This document shows, piece by piece, positions 59,901 to 62,331 of a stretch of 64,000 bases of DNA. Position 1 is the first letter of the stretch, and the number at the start of each line of letters is the position of its first letter. A model generated the notes under the pieces. That model did no database searches and was not told the origin of the DNA. It was given only the letters and a program-made list of their open reading frames with translations. The stretch spans positions 93,331,319 through 93,395,318 of the forward strand of contig CP136066.1 of the NCBI GenBank assembly GCA_032622095.1, given 5' to 3'. The translations under genes were made by a program, and so were the position numbers. The stretch is from Siphonodentalium dalli (lineage: Eukaryota > Mollusca > Scaphopoda > Gadilida > Siphonodentaliidae).

Positions 59901-60657
59901 GGATTGAGTATCTTTAAGTAACCTAGCTTGTTAAGGAATCTATTATTTGAAGATGATAGCTGGAACATATATATTTTTTTAAATTGCTCAATGCCACCTT
60001 ATAATTAATTGTAATTTGTAGAAAGTAACCATGAAGGAAGATGGTACCTCACACACAGTAAACCTACAGTTTGCTGCTTACGGTGCCAGAAATGGCAAAG
60101 ATAAAAGTGGTGCTTACCTATTCTTGCCAGATGGCCCAGCTAAGGTAAGGACAACCTTCAATTCTTTCCAACCCTGATTATAAACAGTCTTGCAAGCAGG
60201 GTTCACATTGTCTGCTGCCAGATTGGCATATTTACATGATCCGAACCTTATTCCATTCATTAAGCCCATTCTGTAATAATGATATACAACGGTCATTGTA
60301 TACCAGGAAATAGTGCCAGGTGTGCCCAAATTTATTATTATTGTGCAAATGTGACCTTTGACTTCCAGCTTGTCATTTATTTGCATTTTGTATGCTACGT
60401 ACGCTAAATCGAAGTTTGTGACTATTGTTGATTCAGTTTGCCCACACTTGGCATTGCCCTTGTTAAATGTCTACAGCCTACAAAAGTGAATCCGAGTTCT
60501 TTAGAGTAACAAGGGATCCGATACTGATTTATTATATGTTTACAGCCTATAAAAGTGAATCCAGCATTCATTCGAGTAACTAGAGGTGCGATAGCGTCTG
60601 AAGTCCAGGTGTTCATTAATCAAGTGGAGCACACAATCCGACTGTTCAACTCTCCAG
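11854..60657 (+). CDS. MAN2A: Golgi alpha-mannosidase II (GH38), 19 exons, 3' end outside window
   Basis: The enzyme is a type II membrane protein of the medial Golgi that removes the alpha-1,3 and alpha-1,6 mannoses from GlcNAcMan5GlcNAc2, committing N-glycans to complex forms. Joined exons: 11854-11994, 17279-17584, 23479-23623, 26497-26668, 27190-27317, 28675-28848, 29819-30005, 31029-31206, 31968-32170, 33678-33860, 34811-34930, 35098-35239, 38367-38434, 56449-56614, 57499-57531, 57589-57725, 59024-59126, 60022-60144, 60546-60657. They total 2821 nt with no internal stop; every intron is GT-AG. Seen residues: H194 and D196 (HNDPGW), D308 (WAIDPFGH), D445 (LGDDFRY), H588 and D589 (QHHDGITGT). 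Spacing 194-308-445 equals that of Drosophila GMII H90-D204-D341, so zinc ligands, nucleophile and acid/base are all present. Family members are about 1,100-1,150 aa, so about 200 residues are missing beyond the window. Whether it is orthologous to MAN2A1 or MAN2A2 cannot be decided; invertebrates usually have one. Confidence 0.96.
13091..13925. mobile_element. Non-autonomous hAT-like transposon
   Basis: Ends GGGTTCGTACGC and GTGTATGAACCCT are imperfect inverted repeats. The 8-bp sequence GAAGAACA occurs directly on both sides (13083-13090 and 13926-13933), the target-duplication length of hAT elements. Subterminal repeats of the type TGGAAAAGTTATGGAAT occur several times near both ends. No transposase frame is seen in the 835 bp. 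Confidence 0.85.
14778..14955. repeat. Family E copy
   Basis: GGAAATAGTGTCTATGACAT start; both arms around CACCAAATTCACCCTCTGGG. Confidence 0.7.
15245..15378. repeat. Family A MITE, left half largely deleted
   Basis: Left tip joins directly to the central TGAGAGCTTTCCGATGAATG; right half complete. Confidence 0.85.
15477..15629. repeat. Family B element, right half missing
   Basis: Left end CCCTTACATGACTGGAGC and the first hairpin; breaks off at GTAAGCCAGT, where a family L fragment starts. Confidence 0.75.
15630..15790. repeat. Family L fragment
   Basis: AGCCATCTTGGATTTTACTC ... GACTAAATCCTTTGG at the left and AGTTGAGCTACAGTGTCATT at the right, the two ends of family L with most of the middle lost. 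Confidence 0.65.
15803..16060. repeat. Family B TTAA element, full copy
   Basis: TTAACCCTTTCATGACGAGA to CCAGTCATGAAAGGGTTAA with both hairpins. Confidence 0.9.
16830..17155. repeat. Family K repeat
   Basis: Inverted relative to 61830-62165. Shared blocks include AGTCACTTGGAATTACCATT, CTAGTTCATA, GTAGTTCTACTAT and TAGAATAGGCAATTATGGTA. Confidence 0.7.
17279..17584 (+). CDS. MAN2A: MAN2A exon 2: stem region
   Basis: Codes residues 48-149, phase 0 at both ends, with acceptor TTTTTTACAG and donor GTGAGT. The first part is rich in K, E, I and N and looks able to form a helical stem (about residues 54-83). The rest ([16 protein letters not shown]) is the variable lumenal stem that joins anchor and catalytic domain in this family. 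Its placement rests on frame continuity and its position between exons 1 and 3 more than on conserved motifs. Confidence 0.85.
17700..17890. repeat. Family F fragment
   Basis: ATGGGAACCAGTACACCTGC, GGAGTTATCCCCCTTTTT and AATTTTGTCCGAGCTT match the tandem units at 25180-25540. Confidence 0.65.
18265..18692. repeat. Family B variant with different tips
   Basis: Has the two TTCTCTTATATATG hairpins of family B, but its TTAA-flanked tips are CCCTTTACCCAACA and TGTTGGGTAAAGGG rather than CCCTTTCATGAC. At 428 bp it is longer, with an AT-rich middle. Confidence 0.85.
19184..19625. repeat. Family E, complete copy (reference)
   Basis: About 440 bp with inverted ends AAGCCTGCAAATAGTGTG and CACACTATTTTAAGGCTT, each followed by TGTCATTTGCAGAATGAGG or its complement. 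Inside lie two further arms around GCTAGCATCATCAAATTCACC. No coding capacity. Confidence 0.85.
19936..20148. repeat. Family A MITE, second subfamily
   Basis: Both tips read CAGTAATGCTCTAATTAATC and its complement, and both arms have GACCTCTTAACCAAAG. The same paired changes occur at 57885, so this is a real subfamily. TA flanks. Confidence 0.92.
20367..20635. repeat. Family B TTAA element
   Basis: CCCTTCCATGACTGGAGCTT to CCCGTCATGAAAGAGTTAA; hairpins present, the second interrupted by a few bases (ATACTGGTATTAAAGAAT). Confidence 0.85.
21014..21227. repeat. Family A MITE
   Basis: 214 bp, TA flanks, both arms and central hairpin intact. Confidence 0.92.
21483..21693. repeat. Family A MITE with paired arm changes
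   Basis: TA flanks. Both arms carry CTCCATAACC in place of CTCCTTAACC and TAATTAAT in place of TAAATAAT, a co-varying pair. Confidence 0.92.
21868..22520. repeat. Family M element
   Basis: Left end AAGATTGTCTATCTCTTTCT, TTATAAAATAATAAATATGA and CTGTCTGGAAAT; right end TCTTTTCCGGATGGGTGTCC and TTAATTTATACC. The inner inverted pair TTGGGACAATTTTTC / AAATTGTCCCAAATTG matches the copy at 10527. Confidence 0.65.
22733..22868. repeat. 136-bp palindromic element
   Basis: TAAGTAACGGATGTTGATTT and AACATCCATTACTTA are complementary, and GAGTATAAATGCCAGTTGGTC pairs with GACCAACTTGCATCCATACTC near the centre. A single copy was noticed in the window. Confidence 0.75.
22970..23478. repeat. Family L repeat ending at exon 3
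   Basis: Several CAGCAGCCATCTTGGATTT units, then CCAAGTTGAGCTACGGTGTC and TTTCATTAATATTAATTTTAG, which is the exon 3 acceptor. Shares its end with 36820-37627 and 57053-57498. Confidence 0.7.
23479..23623 (+). CDS. MAN2A: MAN2A exon 3: start of GH38 domain, zinc motif
   Basis: Codes residues 150-197 and one base of 198. It has the family segment [17 protein letters not shown] and then [12 protein letters not shown], containing zinc ligands H194 and D196. Acceptor AATTTTAG, donor GTATGA. The exon happens to begin with ATG, but exons 1 and 2 join to it in frame, so this is an internal Met. A family L repeat runs into the acceptor. Confidence 0.95.
24303..24515. repeat. Family A MITE
   Basis: Arms and hairpin intact; left tip AAGTAATGCCC, right tip GGGAATTACTG. 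Confidence 0.9.
25037..25560. repeat. Family F repeat with poly-C and poly-G
   Basis: Begins with a run of about 23 C (25039-25061), then GCAACGTGTTGTGGGA and a G-run, so it can fold as a hairpin. Then three diverged tandem units with AATTTTGTCCGAGCTT and ATTTTTCTGT. Open frames here come from the homopolymers. Confidence 0.75.
26497..26668 (+). CDS. MAN2A: MAN2A exon 4
   Basis: Codes residues 198-254 and two bases of 255, completing HNDPGW (W199 aligns with the substrate-stacking Trp95 of fly GMII). It continues with WIKTFREYY and [14 protein letters not shown], both family-typical. Acceptor TTCTACAG, donor GTGAGT. A TTAACCCTTTCTATTC fragment of family C starts 12-16 bp beyond the donor. 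Confidence 0.95.
26683..26722. repeat. Family C left-end fragment beside exon 4
   Basis: TTAACCCTTTCTATTC continues as family C for about 35 bp and stops. It begins 15 bp beyond the exon 4 junction. Confidence 0.6.
26739..26852. repeat. Half of a family A MITE
   Basis: Left arm and centre present (CAGTAATGCCCTCAATAATT ... GCTCTTAGTGAGAGCT), then broken at 26852 where a family B copy starts. Confidence 0.88.
26853..27114. repeat. Family B element joined to the broken MITE
   Basis: Starts AACCCTTATGGCTGGAGC and ends CCTGTCATGAAAGTGTTAA; both hairpins present. It ends 76 bp before exon 5. Confidence 0.85.
27190..27317 (+). CDS. MAN2A: MAN2A exon 5
   Basis: Codes residues 255-297 and one base of 298. 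It contains [14 protein letters not shown] and [10 protein letters not shown], among the most conserved blocks of GH38. N294-G-T is a possible N-glycosylation site. Acceptor TTCACAG, donor GTAATC. Confidence 0.95.
27324..27540. repeat. Family C-like degenerate copy after exon 5
   Basis: CACCCTAAATTGTTGAATGG, ACCCAATGGAATGTTCCAT, AATAAGTTCAACAAAC and GGCTGTTTGTTGAA follow family C order. It starts within about 6 bp of the exon 5 junction. Diverged, so moderate confidence. Confidence 0.5.
27724..28659. repeat. Family B element split by a family F insert
   Basis: TCCCTTTCATGACGGGAGCT at the left and CAGCTCCCGTCATCAAAGGG at the right are inverted ends. The first hairpin uses GAGTCGACCATATGTCGCCTC as its loop. 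The second hairpin is interrupted at 28041 by family F. The element ends 15 bp before exon 6. Confidence 0.82.
28041..28598. repeat. Family F element nested in family B
   Basis: TTATGCCCCCGACTTGAAGT, then GTCCGTCCGTCCGAAC, two units with GTTATGGCCCTTTTT, and closing GCTACGGTCGGGGGCA. The ends ATGCCCCCGAC and GTCGGGGGCA are complementary. Confidence 0.8.
28675..28848 (+). CDS. MAN2A: MAN2A exon 6: catalytic nucleophile
   Basis: Codes residues 298-355 and one base of 356. [18 protein letters not shown] carries D308, the nucleophile and zinc ligand, and [11 protein letters not shown] follows. Acceptor TCCTTCAG, donor GTAAGA. Repeats touch both sides: a family B copy ends about 15 bp before the exon and a family C copy begins about 6 bp after it. 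Confidence 0.96.
28855..29105. repeat. Family C degenerate copy beside exon 6
   Basis: TTTCTTTACTGAATGGATTG, GTACATTGGATAGGTCTATT and the AGTTCAACAAACAG / TGTTTAACTTATTATG pair. It begins about 6 bp after the exon 6 junction. Confidence 0.65.
29138..29268. repeat. Short palindromic element in intron 6
   Basis: TCCCAGTTTTATACAAACGA and TAAACTGGGG, together with TCCAGTAAATTA and TAATTTACTGGA, form an imperfect hairpin. 29270-29800 holds nothing further that I recognise. Confidence 0.6.
29819..30005 (+). CDS. MAN2A: MAN2A exon 7
   Basis: Codes residues 356-417 and two bases of 418. It reads through [20 protein letters not shown], then [14 protein letters not shown] and CPWNVPP, with the conserved cysteines of animal Golgi mannosidases. 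Acceptor ATAACAG, donor GTATGT. Confidence 0.96.
30135..30344. repeat. Family A MITE
   Basis: Intact arms; left tip CATGAATGCCC, right tip GGGCATTACTG. Its centre (GCTTTCCGTTGAATGCAACA) matches the copy at 21483. Confidence 0.9.
30466..30597. repeat. Family E fragment
   Basis: GGCCTAAGCAGAATTAGGTC and AGGACCTCATTCTGCAAATG arms only. 30600-31000 shows nothing. Confidence 0.7.
31029..31206 (+). CDS. MAN2A: MAN2A exon 8: acid/base residue
   Basis: Codes residues 418-477. [18 protein letters not shown] leads into [11 protein letters not shown], where D445 matches the general acid/base Asp341 of fly [13 protein letters not shown] follows. Acceptor ATTTTAG, donor GTAAGA, ending in phase 0. Confidence 0.96.
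31508..31792. repeat. Family E copy in intron 8
   Basis: TTCAACTGGGGAACTTCAAT, two GCAGAATGAGGTT arms and ACAGACACACTATTTCAAGG end. Confidence 0.72.
31811..31941. repeat. Family D TTAA element 26 bp before exon 9
   Basis: TTAACCCTTTCAGTGCCAAG and GTTGGCACTGAAAGGGTTAA, with most of the right arm lost compared with 1652-1841. The next 26 bp contain the polypyrimidine tract and AG of exon 9. Confidence 0.88.
31968..32170 (+). CDS. MAN2A: MAN2A exon 9
   Basis: Codes residues 478-544 and two bases of 545. It includes [27 protein letters not shown] and [14 protein letters not shown], all family-conserved. Acceptor ACTACAG, donor GTGAGT at 32171. The next in-frame codon after the junction is TGA, so failure to use this donor truncates the protein at once. 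The last 42 nt of the exon plus the donor are the first unit of a 68-bp tandem array. Confidence 0.96.
32129..32664 (+). repeat. 68-bp minisatellite of the exon 9 5' splice site, eight copies
   Basis: Units start at 32129, 32197, 32265, 32333, 32401, 32469, 32537 and 32605 (last one incomplete). Each carries the last 42 nt of exon 9, the junction GTCAG/GTGAGT and the first intron bases. Donor GTs fall at 32171, 32239, 32307, 32375, 32443, 32511, 32579 and 32647. Variant bases show a 204-bp higher-order block: units 2-4 are nearly repeated as units 5-7. Confidence 0.97.
32956..33217. repeat. Family B TTAA element in intron 9
   Basis: ACTTTCATGACGGGAGCTGC to GGTCATGGAAGGGTTAA; both hairpins. 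The flanking 32665-32955 and 33220-33660 hold nothing recognisable. Confidence 0.85.
33678..33860 (+). CDS. MAN2A: MAN2A exon 10: second zinc-binding motif
   Basis: Codes residues 545-605 and two bases of 606. [20 protein letters not shown] contains H588 (zinc ligand) and D589 (substrate contact), with G where vertebrate Golgi enzymes commonly have A. VVVDYGQR follows. Acceptor GTTTCAG, donor GTAAGA. Confidence 0.96.
34000..34436. repeat. Family I TTAA element in intron 10
   Basis: TTAAAGATGCATAATCCGAT to CGGATTGAGTACCTTTAA, with inner blocks GAGTCGAGGAACCCA and AGAGTTATTAGATATCGATT shared with 37048 and 59511. 34440-34800 shows nothing. Confidence 0.8.
34811..34930 (+). CDS. MAN2A: MAN2A exon 11
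   Basis: Codes residues 606-645 and two bases of 646 ([20 protein letters not shown] and onward). Two donors overlap: GTATGG at 34926 and GTATAAG at 34931. Only the second keeps exon 12 open, because the first would bring a TGA nine codons into exon 12; the exon is therefore ended at 34930. Confidence 0.88.
35098..35239 (+). CDS. MAN2A: MAN2A exon 12
   Basis: Codes residues 646-693 ([28 protein letters not shown]). This is a weakly conserved part of the family, supported by frame continuity with exons 11 and 13 and by good sites (acceptor ATTGCAG, donor GTAAGT). Intron 11 before it is only 167 nt. Confidence 0.85.
35905..36488. repeat. Family F element
   Basis: TATACCCCCACTTTCGAAGA, GGGGTATACTGGATTGACTG, a CCGTCCGTC microsatellite, three units with TATGAACCGATTT, and GTGGGGGTATGCTAGCACTC at the end. 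Confidence 0.8.
36820..37627. repeat. Family L repeat split by a family I element
   Basis: Starts GATTAAAAACATGGCTGCTG, ends AGTTGAGCTACAGCGCCGTT. The I element at 37048 lies inside; the same site is empty in the L copy at 57053. Confidence 0.82.
37048..37528. repeat. Family I TTAA element inserted in family L
   Basis: TTAAAGGTACTCAATCCGAA and TTGAGTACCTTTAA ends. Outside it the L phrase TTACTTAGACGT|TTAA|ACTTTCTGCG matches TTACTTAGACATTTAACTGT at 57367-57386, where no insert is present. Confidence 0.9.
37628..37910. repeat. Inverted-repeat element in intron 12
   Basis: CAGTTGGGTACCCAGCTTTT and AACCTGGGTTCCCAACTG face each other, with further arms AAATTTACATTTG / CAAATGTAAATTT. Directly follows the L repeat. 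Confidence 0.75.
37968..38180. repeat. Family A MITE
   Basis: Complete arms; left tip CAATAATGCCC, right tip GGGCATTATGG. Confidence 0.9.
38367..38434 (+). CDS. MAN2A: MAN2A exon 13
   Basis: Codes residues 694-715 and two bases of 716 in 68 nt. [14 protein letters not shown] matches the family pattern of a short linker before the beta-rich domains. Acceptor TGCCTAG, donor GTAAGG. A palindromic family A element starts 11 bp beyond the exon. Confidence 0.9.
38446..38658. repeat. Family A MITE next to the exon 13 donor
   Basis: 213 bp with TA flanks. It begins 11 bp after the last exon 13 base, directly behind GTAAGGAATTA. Confidence 0.93.
38930..39051. repeat. Family C right-end fragment
   Basis: TCGTTTGTTGAACTTATTAT, ATCTGAACATTTGCC and TATAGTATAGAAAGGGTTA. 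Confidence 0.6.
39085..39288. repeat. Left arm of a 14-kb-spaced inverted repeat
   Basis: Near-identical complement of 53001-53205. Shared blocks include CATCTTGCCCACTGAACTAT, ATGACGTCCTGTAATATCC, GGCCACGTGATCTCCGATCC and GCCCGGTCAATTC. Confidence 0.9.
40280..41330. other. GC-richer island, possible retroelement remains
   Basis: Base composition differs clearly from the surroundings. CGGGCGATAGTTACCTCAAA and GAGGGGCACCCCATCCATCC recur diverged at 47208-47265, so it is repeat-derived. The open frames overlap on both strands with no family resemblance and are not called. Confidence 0.5.
41069..41135 (+). repeat. tRNA-derived sequence (SINE head or pseudo-tRNA)
   Basis: TTGCCGAGTGGTTATG (41075-41090) resembles the A box of Leu/Ser-type tRNAs and GGGATCGAACC (41117-41127) resembles the B box, at a distance normal for tRNAs. 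The acceptor stem does not pair well, so a working tRNA is unlikely. Confidence 0.5.
41871..43224. repeat. Direct duplication in intron 13, copy 1
   Basis: Matches 49425-50671 closely, from CCTGTATTATTGAAAAAGCC through the CCCTCCCCCACCCACCCC block and CAGAGGCATATATATCTGT to GGATTAAATTTGTCTTCTAT. Contains family E arms. A further 110-bp tandem doubling (42740-42850 and 42853-42965) is present only here. Confidence 0.9.
43170..43540. repeat. Family F-type repeat
   Basis: GGTATATATTGGATTAAATT, CATCCGTCTGCC, AGGGCCATAACTCTTTCCCT and CCTTGGGTGACTGGGGTTCA. A short family E remnant with GAATGAGGTCCCC-like arms follows to 43640, then an AT-rich and G-run stretch to 44100. Confidence 0.65.
44425..44810. 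repeat. Family E copy
   Basis: TAAGTGTGTCTGGCATTTGT, CCTCATTCTGCTTATGC and ACTTCTGTCTGTCCCTAGGT are in family order. Confidence 0.65.
44850..45860. repeat. Family F-type repeats, two or more units
   Basis: Repeated GTTCAAATAAGTTCACC, GCCAGGGCCATAACTCTT and ATTCAGATTTGTTCAAATGA phrases, including GCTCACCTGAGACGAAG at 45427. Confidence 0.65.
45869..46521. mobile_element. TTAA element with AGGGG..CCCCT ends
   Basis: TTAAAGGGGAACTGTACCCC at the left and GTACAGTACCCCTTTAA at the right are TTAA-flanked inverted ends, as in piggyBac-type elements. It holds an open frame (46157-46327, 56 codons) and a second one (45954-46142). No transposase domain is recognisable. Confidence 0.78.
46157..46327 (+). 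CDS. Short ORF inside the TTAA element, function unknown
   Basis: 56 codons from ATG, with a polar start ([18 protein letters not shown]) and then [20 protein letters not shown]. The second part has the look of the hydrophobic-aromatic helix (F-R-S-x-x-x-RWK-x-L) found in some transposon-borne or captured host segments. I do not recognise a family. It may be a captured exon or chance; the element context makes a host gene unlikely. Confidence 0.3.
   Translation: MLPAKERPSITDSEKGERNKSHEASSIFIRSEIVRWKRLDASIEAVNNELPVLPAT
48549..49400. repeat. Family F-type repeats (GCTCACCTGAGACGAAG class)
   Basis: TTTTAGCTCACCTGAGACGA, CCGTCCGTCC microsatellite, then three units with GGGCCATAACTC and TTCAGATTTGTTCAAATG. 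A related unit with GTTATGGCCCTTTATAA ends it. Confidence 0.75.
49425..50671. repeat. Direct duplication in intron 13, copy 2
   Basis: Homologous to 41871-43224. It has an extra 140-bp segment (about 49626-49766) and lacks the 110-bp tandem doubling of copy 1. Confidence 0.9.
50672..51085. repeat. Family E copy
   Basis: GGCATTTGCAGAATGAGGTC, a CCATAGCAGTTGAGGCC middle, and CACCCTTTGGGGACCTCATT with GCAAATGTCAGACACTATG at the end. Confidence 0.75.
51130..52145. repeat. Family F-type repeats
   Basis: GGGGTATATTGGATTGAATT, CCATCCATCC, and several TTTGGTGTGGATGTTCCCTA / GCCAGGGCCATAACTCTTTC units. The following 52145-52280 repeats 46855-46970 (CCAGTCTTATCAGTCTTTGC). Confidence 0.72.
53001..53205. 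repeat. Right arm of a 14-kb-spaced inverted repeat
   Basis: Complement of 39085-39288 with only a few mismatches. Parts of the tip (AGTTCAGTGGGCAAGAT) also occur at 52867 and, inverted, at about 52929. Confidence 0.9.
53480..53720. repeat. Family F-type repeat with CTGT microsatellite
   Basis: GTCCGTCTGTCTGTCTGTCTG followed by a CTGATCGGAACCAAATTTTG unit and GAGTTATGGCAC. Confidence 0.7.
53771..54149. repeat. Inverted-repeat element (family H)
   Basis: GGCGACACCAATTTTTAAGT... and ...ACTTAAAAATTGGTGTCGCC are perfect inverted ends of about 30 bp. The middle is A-rich and has no coding sequence. Confidence 0.85.
55796..56070. repeat. Family C TTAA element
   Basis: TTAACCCTTTCTTTACTAAA, the AAGTTCAACAAACG / GTTTGTTGAACTTG pair, and ATTTAGTTTAGAAAGGG. 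Opposite orientation to the next copy. Confidence 0.8.
56155..56388. repeat. Family C TTAA element, 60 bp before exon 14
   Basis: TTAACACTTTCTATACTAAA to ATTTAGTACAGAAAGGTTTAA. Confidence 0.78.
56449..56614 (+). CDS. MAN2A: MAN2A exon 14
   Basis: Codes residues 716-771. [19 protein letters not shown] is the family's VYNPL-type strand after the catalytic domain. Together with exon 13 it restores the split Arg codon, although 18.0 kb separate them. Acceptor TTTTTCAG, donor GTATGT. Confidence 0.95.
56632..57052. repeat. Family E copy in intron 14
   Basis: Begins 18 bp after exon 14 at AGGCCTGAGAATATGGTGCC, with both AATGAGGTCCCCAGAGGG and CTCTGGGGACCTCATT arms. Confidence 0.78.
57053..57498. 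repeat. Family L repeat ending at exon 15
   Basis: CACACCCTACAGACTACATC, two CAGCCATCTTGGA-type units, then TCCAAGTTGAGCTTTAGTGT about 70 bp before the exon 15 acceptor. Contains the empty TTAA site at 57377. Confidence 0.75.
57499..57531 (+). CDS. MAN2A: MAN2A microexon 15 (33 nt)
   Basis: Codes 11 residues ([11 protein letters not shown], 772-782), phase 0 both sides, between acceptor TTGACAG and donor GTATAA. Joined to exon 16 it gives a strand followed by VPALGIS, as expected for the family. An overlapping donor GTGTAT two bases upstream (57530) would shift the frame; it is rejected because the resulting reading of exon 16 has no family resemblance. Confidence 0.82.
57589..57725 (+). CDS. 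MAN2A: MAN2A exon 16
   Basis: Codes residues 783-827 and two bases of 828. [18 protein letters not shown] is the conserved proline-leucine-glycine turn and strand of Golgi mannosidase II. NIT in KYANITIYN is a possible N-glycosylation site. Intron 15 before it is only 57 nt. Donor GTAAGT. Confidence 0.93.
57885..58097. repeat. Family A MITE, second subfamily
   Basis: Almost identical to 19936-20148, including the paired GACCTCTTAACCAAAG changes in both arms. TA flanks. 58100-58660 contains an inverted pair (CATCTCATGAGCGTCTGG / CCAGACACTCATGAGAT) and nothing else of note. Confidence 0.92.
58670..58895. repeat. Family F repeat
   Basis: GCATCCGTCTGTCTGTCC, GGTATGTGAGTTTACTAGC, TTATGGCCCTTTGTTGG and GATGCTCTTGTTA, the same order as 5680-5890. 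Confidence 0.75.
59024..59126 (+). CDS. MAN2A: MAN2A exon 17
   Basis: Codes residues 828-862. [20 protein letters not shown] matches the family strand pair (IEN..., ...F...TGL.K). Acceptor CTTTCAG, donor GTGAGC, phase 0 at the end. Confidence 0.94.
59147..59300. repeat. Family C fragment after exon 17
   Basis: TTTCTATTCTAAATGGATTA, ATATATTGGAATAGTATATT and GGAGGGTGTGTTCAGG; right half missing. It begins about 20 bp after the junction. Confidence 0.65.
59511..59917. repeat. Family I element in intron 17
   Basis: CAAAGATGCATAATCCGAAC to ATCGGATTGAGTATCTTTAA; left TTAA eroded. Confidence 0.78.
60022..60144 (+). CDS. MAN2A: MAN2A exon 18
   Basis: Codes residues 863-903. [20 protein letters not shown] then LPDGPAK is a very conserved block of GH38 Golgi and lysosomal enzymes. 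Acceptor ATTTGTAG, donor GTAAGG, phase 0. Confidence 0.96.
60469..60527 (+). pseudogene. Decayed duplicate of exon 19 start with its own 3' splice site
   Basis: Bases from TCTACAG at 60470-60476 onward match the true acceptor and first about 50 nt of exon 19, which lie 69 bp downstream. The copy keeps the AG (60475-60476) and reads PTKVNP before an in-frame TAA at about residue 11, so splicing to it would truncate the protein. It is best explained as an old local tandem duplication. Confidence 0.8.
60546..60657 (+). CDS. MAN2A: MAN2A exon 19 (last exon in window)
   Basis: Codes residues 904-940 and one base of 941. [20 protein letters not shown] and TIRLFNSP follow the family pattern in which a Gly-Ile/Glu-Gly motif begins the next exon. 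Donor GTAAGT at 60658. No continuation was found between 60658 and 64000, so the gene runs off the window. Confidence 0.93.
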
Positions 60658-60935
60658 GTAAGTGTTTTCATTCGTGTATCTGAAAGGTTACCCAGGGACC
60701 AGCCTGGTGGTTTCAAATTGGGAGAAGTCACTTCTCCCTGTTAGGTTATTATTACTATGAATACCGATATCGATACCGAGGTATGGGCCCCATAAATTAC
60801 TGATACCGAAACCCAAATTTCAATACCGCCCATCTCCAGTGCCAGCATGGAGGGATAGAACAAGTTATATCCTTCCATGATGGCACACAAGTGCCATATC
60901 GACAAACCCATTTACACACGTTTTTAAAGGCCACC

Positions 60936-61085
60936 CATTCTGTCATTTGCTGAATGAGGTTTCCAGAGGGTGAATTTTGTGATCCTATTCCGCAGTGGGC
61001 TAGCGTAACTAAATTTACCCTCTGAGGACCTCCGTTCTGCTTAGGCCTCATCTTCTTCGAAGTATCTATAGTCTCAAATTAACAT
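60936..61085. repeat. Family E fragment
   Basis: CTGTCATTTGCTGAATGAGG and CCCTCTGAGGACCTCCGTTC arms followed by GCTTAGGCCTCATCTTCTT. Confidence 0.7.
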
Positions 61086-61095
61086 TGTTTTTTGG

Positions 61096-61242
61096 AAGAG
61101 AATGCACTGGCTTACAAGGTCAAGATAAATAATGTTAGGCCAATGTATTCTGTTATATATGGGAGACTCACATATATAAGAGAATGCATTGGCACAGGGT
61201 TTCTGCAACATTTAAGGAAGCTGCATTCATTGAAGGGTTATA
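61096..61242. repeat. Family B element, left part missing
   Basis: Starts inside the first hairpin (AGAGAATGCACTGGCTTACA) and ends TGCATTCATTGAAGGGTTA. Confidence 0.78.
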
Positions 61243-61422
61243 ATTCCGGTTTCATTGTTGATGACAAGTATGTCATGTGATGTCGATGTCGTCATTGTCT
61301 GACTACACATGTATGTGGAATATCCTGAAAGGCAATGACATTACCTAAGACGATGGTACAGCCATGTAATAAAGTTTGAATACCATAAACAGAACTTTTC
61401 TTGTGTGTTACTGGCTGTCAGT

Positions 61423-61621
61423 TTAACCATGGAAGGATGTTCAGGTAATAAAAGCAGACACCAAATAGATGAAAAGATAATAAAATGCAGAAGGATTCAT
61501 ATTCATTGGATGGAATTGTTCAGATAATAAGTTCAACAAATGACTTGTTTGTTGAACTTATTATCTGAACATTTCCTAAGGGAACTACTCTTTAATTACT
61601 ATTTGGTGTAGAAAGGGTTAA
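61423..61621. repeat. Family C TTAA element, left tip eroded
   Basis: GGATGTTCAGGTAATAAAAG, the AAGTTCAACAAATG / TTTGTTGAACTTATT pair, and TGTAGAAAGGGTTAA. Confidence 0.78.
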
Positions 61622-61829
61622 CATTACTGTTAAATTGCCAGTAATTTTATCAACAAACCAGCTGAACAAATCTCACCAATTGAAATTGCAAGTCAAATGT
61701 TTTAGTTGAAAATCTGGTTTTGTGGAATAATTTTTCATTGCTTTGACCTTTTGTATTATAAATATCATTTTATCAACTGTTTGTTGATAAAATGGCTTTG
61801 CACTGTAACAGTGTTGTTTACATAATAGA

Positions 61830-62165
61830 GGTTTTTATACCATAATTGCCTATTCTTGTGTGTATAACATCTATTTTTGTAAACTTCATCTTTACACCCT
61901 ACTGCTGGTATAAATTTCTACTGCGGGTGTAAATGTTCAAACCTAATTTCATGTGTTAAACGTTTATACCCATAGTAGAACTACATTGTAGTTAGCAAAA
62001 TAGTTCCTATACCACATTCATTTAAAATGGGAAGTTGTCATGATATAAATTAGATAAGAGGAAAATTGCGTGCTTTTGAATGAAATATGGAATTGTAGCT
62101 TGCTAGTATCATATGAACTAGGATATATTTGAATGGTAATTCCAAGTGACTGATCGCTCAGAAAT
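61830..62165. repeat. Family K repeat, inverted copy
   Basis: Complement of 16830-17155: ATACCATAATTGCCTATTCT, TGTAAACTTCATCTTTACAC, GTAGAACTACATTGTAGTTA and AATGGTAATTCCAAGTGACT. Confidence 0.75.
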
Positions 62166-62331
62166 GTATGACTGCAGCTTCCTGAAATTAAAAAAAAACC
62201 CTGTGCCAATGCATTCTCTTAAATATGTGAGTCTCCCATAGGCAGCCTCGCATATATAAGAGAATACATTGGCCTAACAATAATTACCTTGACTTAGTAA
62301 ACCAGTGCATTCTCTTATATATGTGTGGCTC

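Larger units (their letters stand above)
60658..62166. other. Start of intron 19: repeats, no exon found
   Basis: The next MAN2A exon should begin by completing a Gly codon and a G-x-x-G/Q motif; no such frame behind an AG was seen here or further to 64000. Families E, B, C and K account for much of the stretch; 61243-61420 and 61622-61830 show nothing. Confidence 0.6.
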
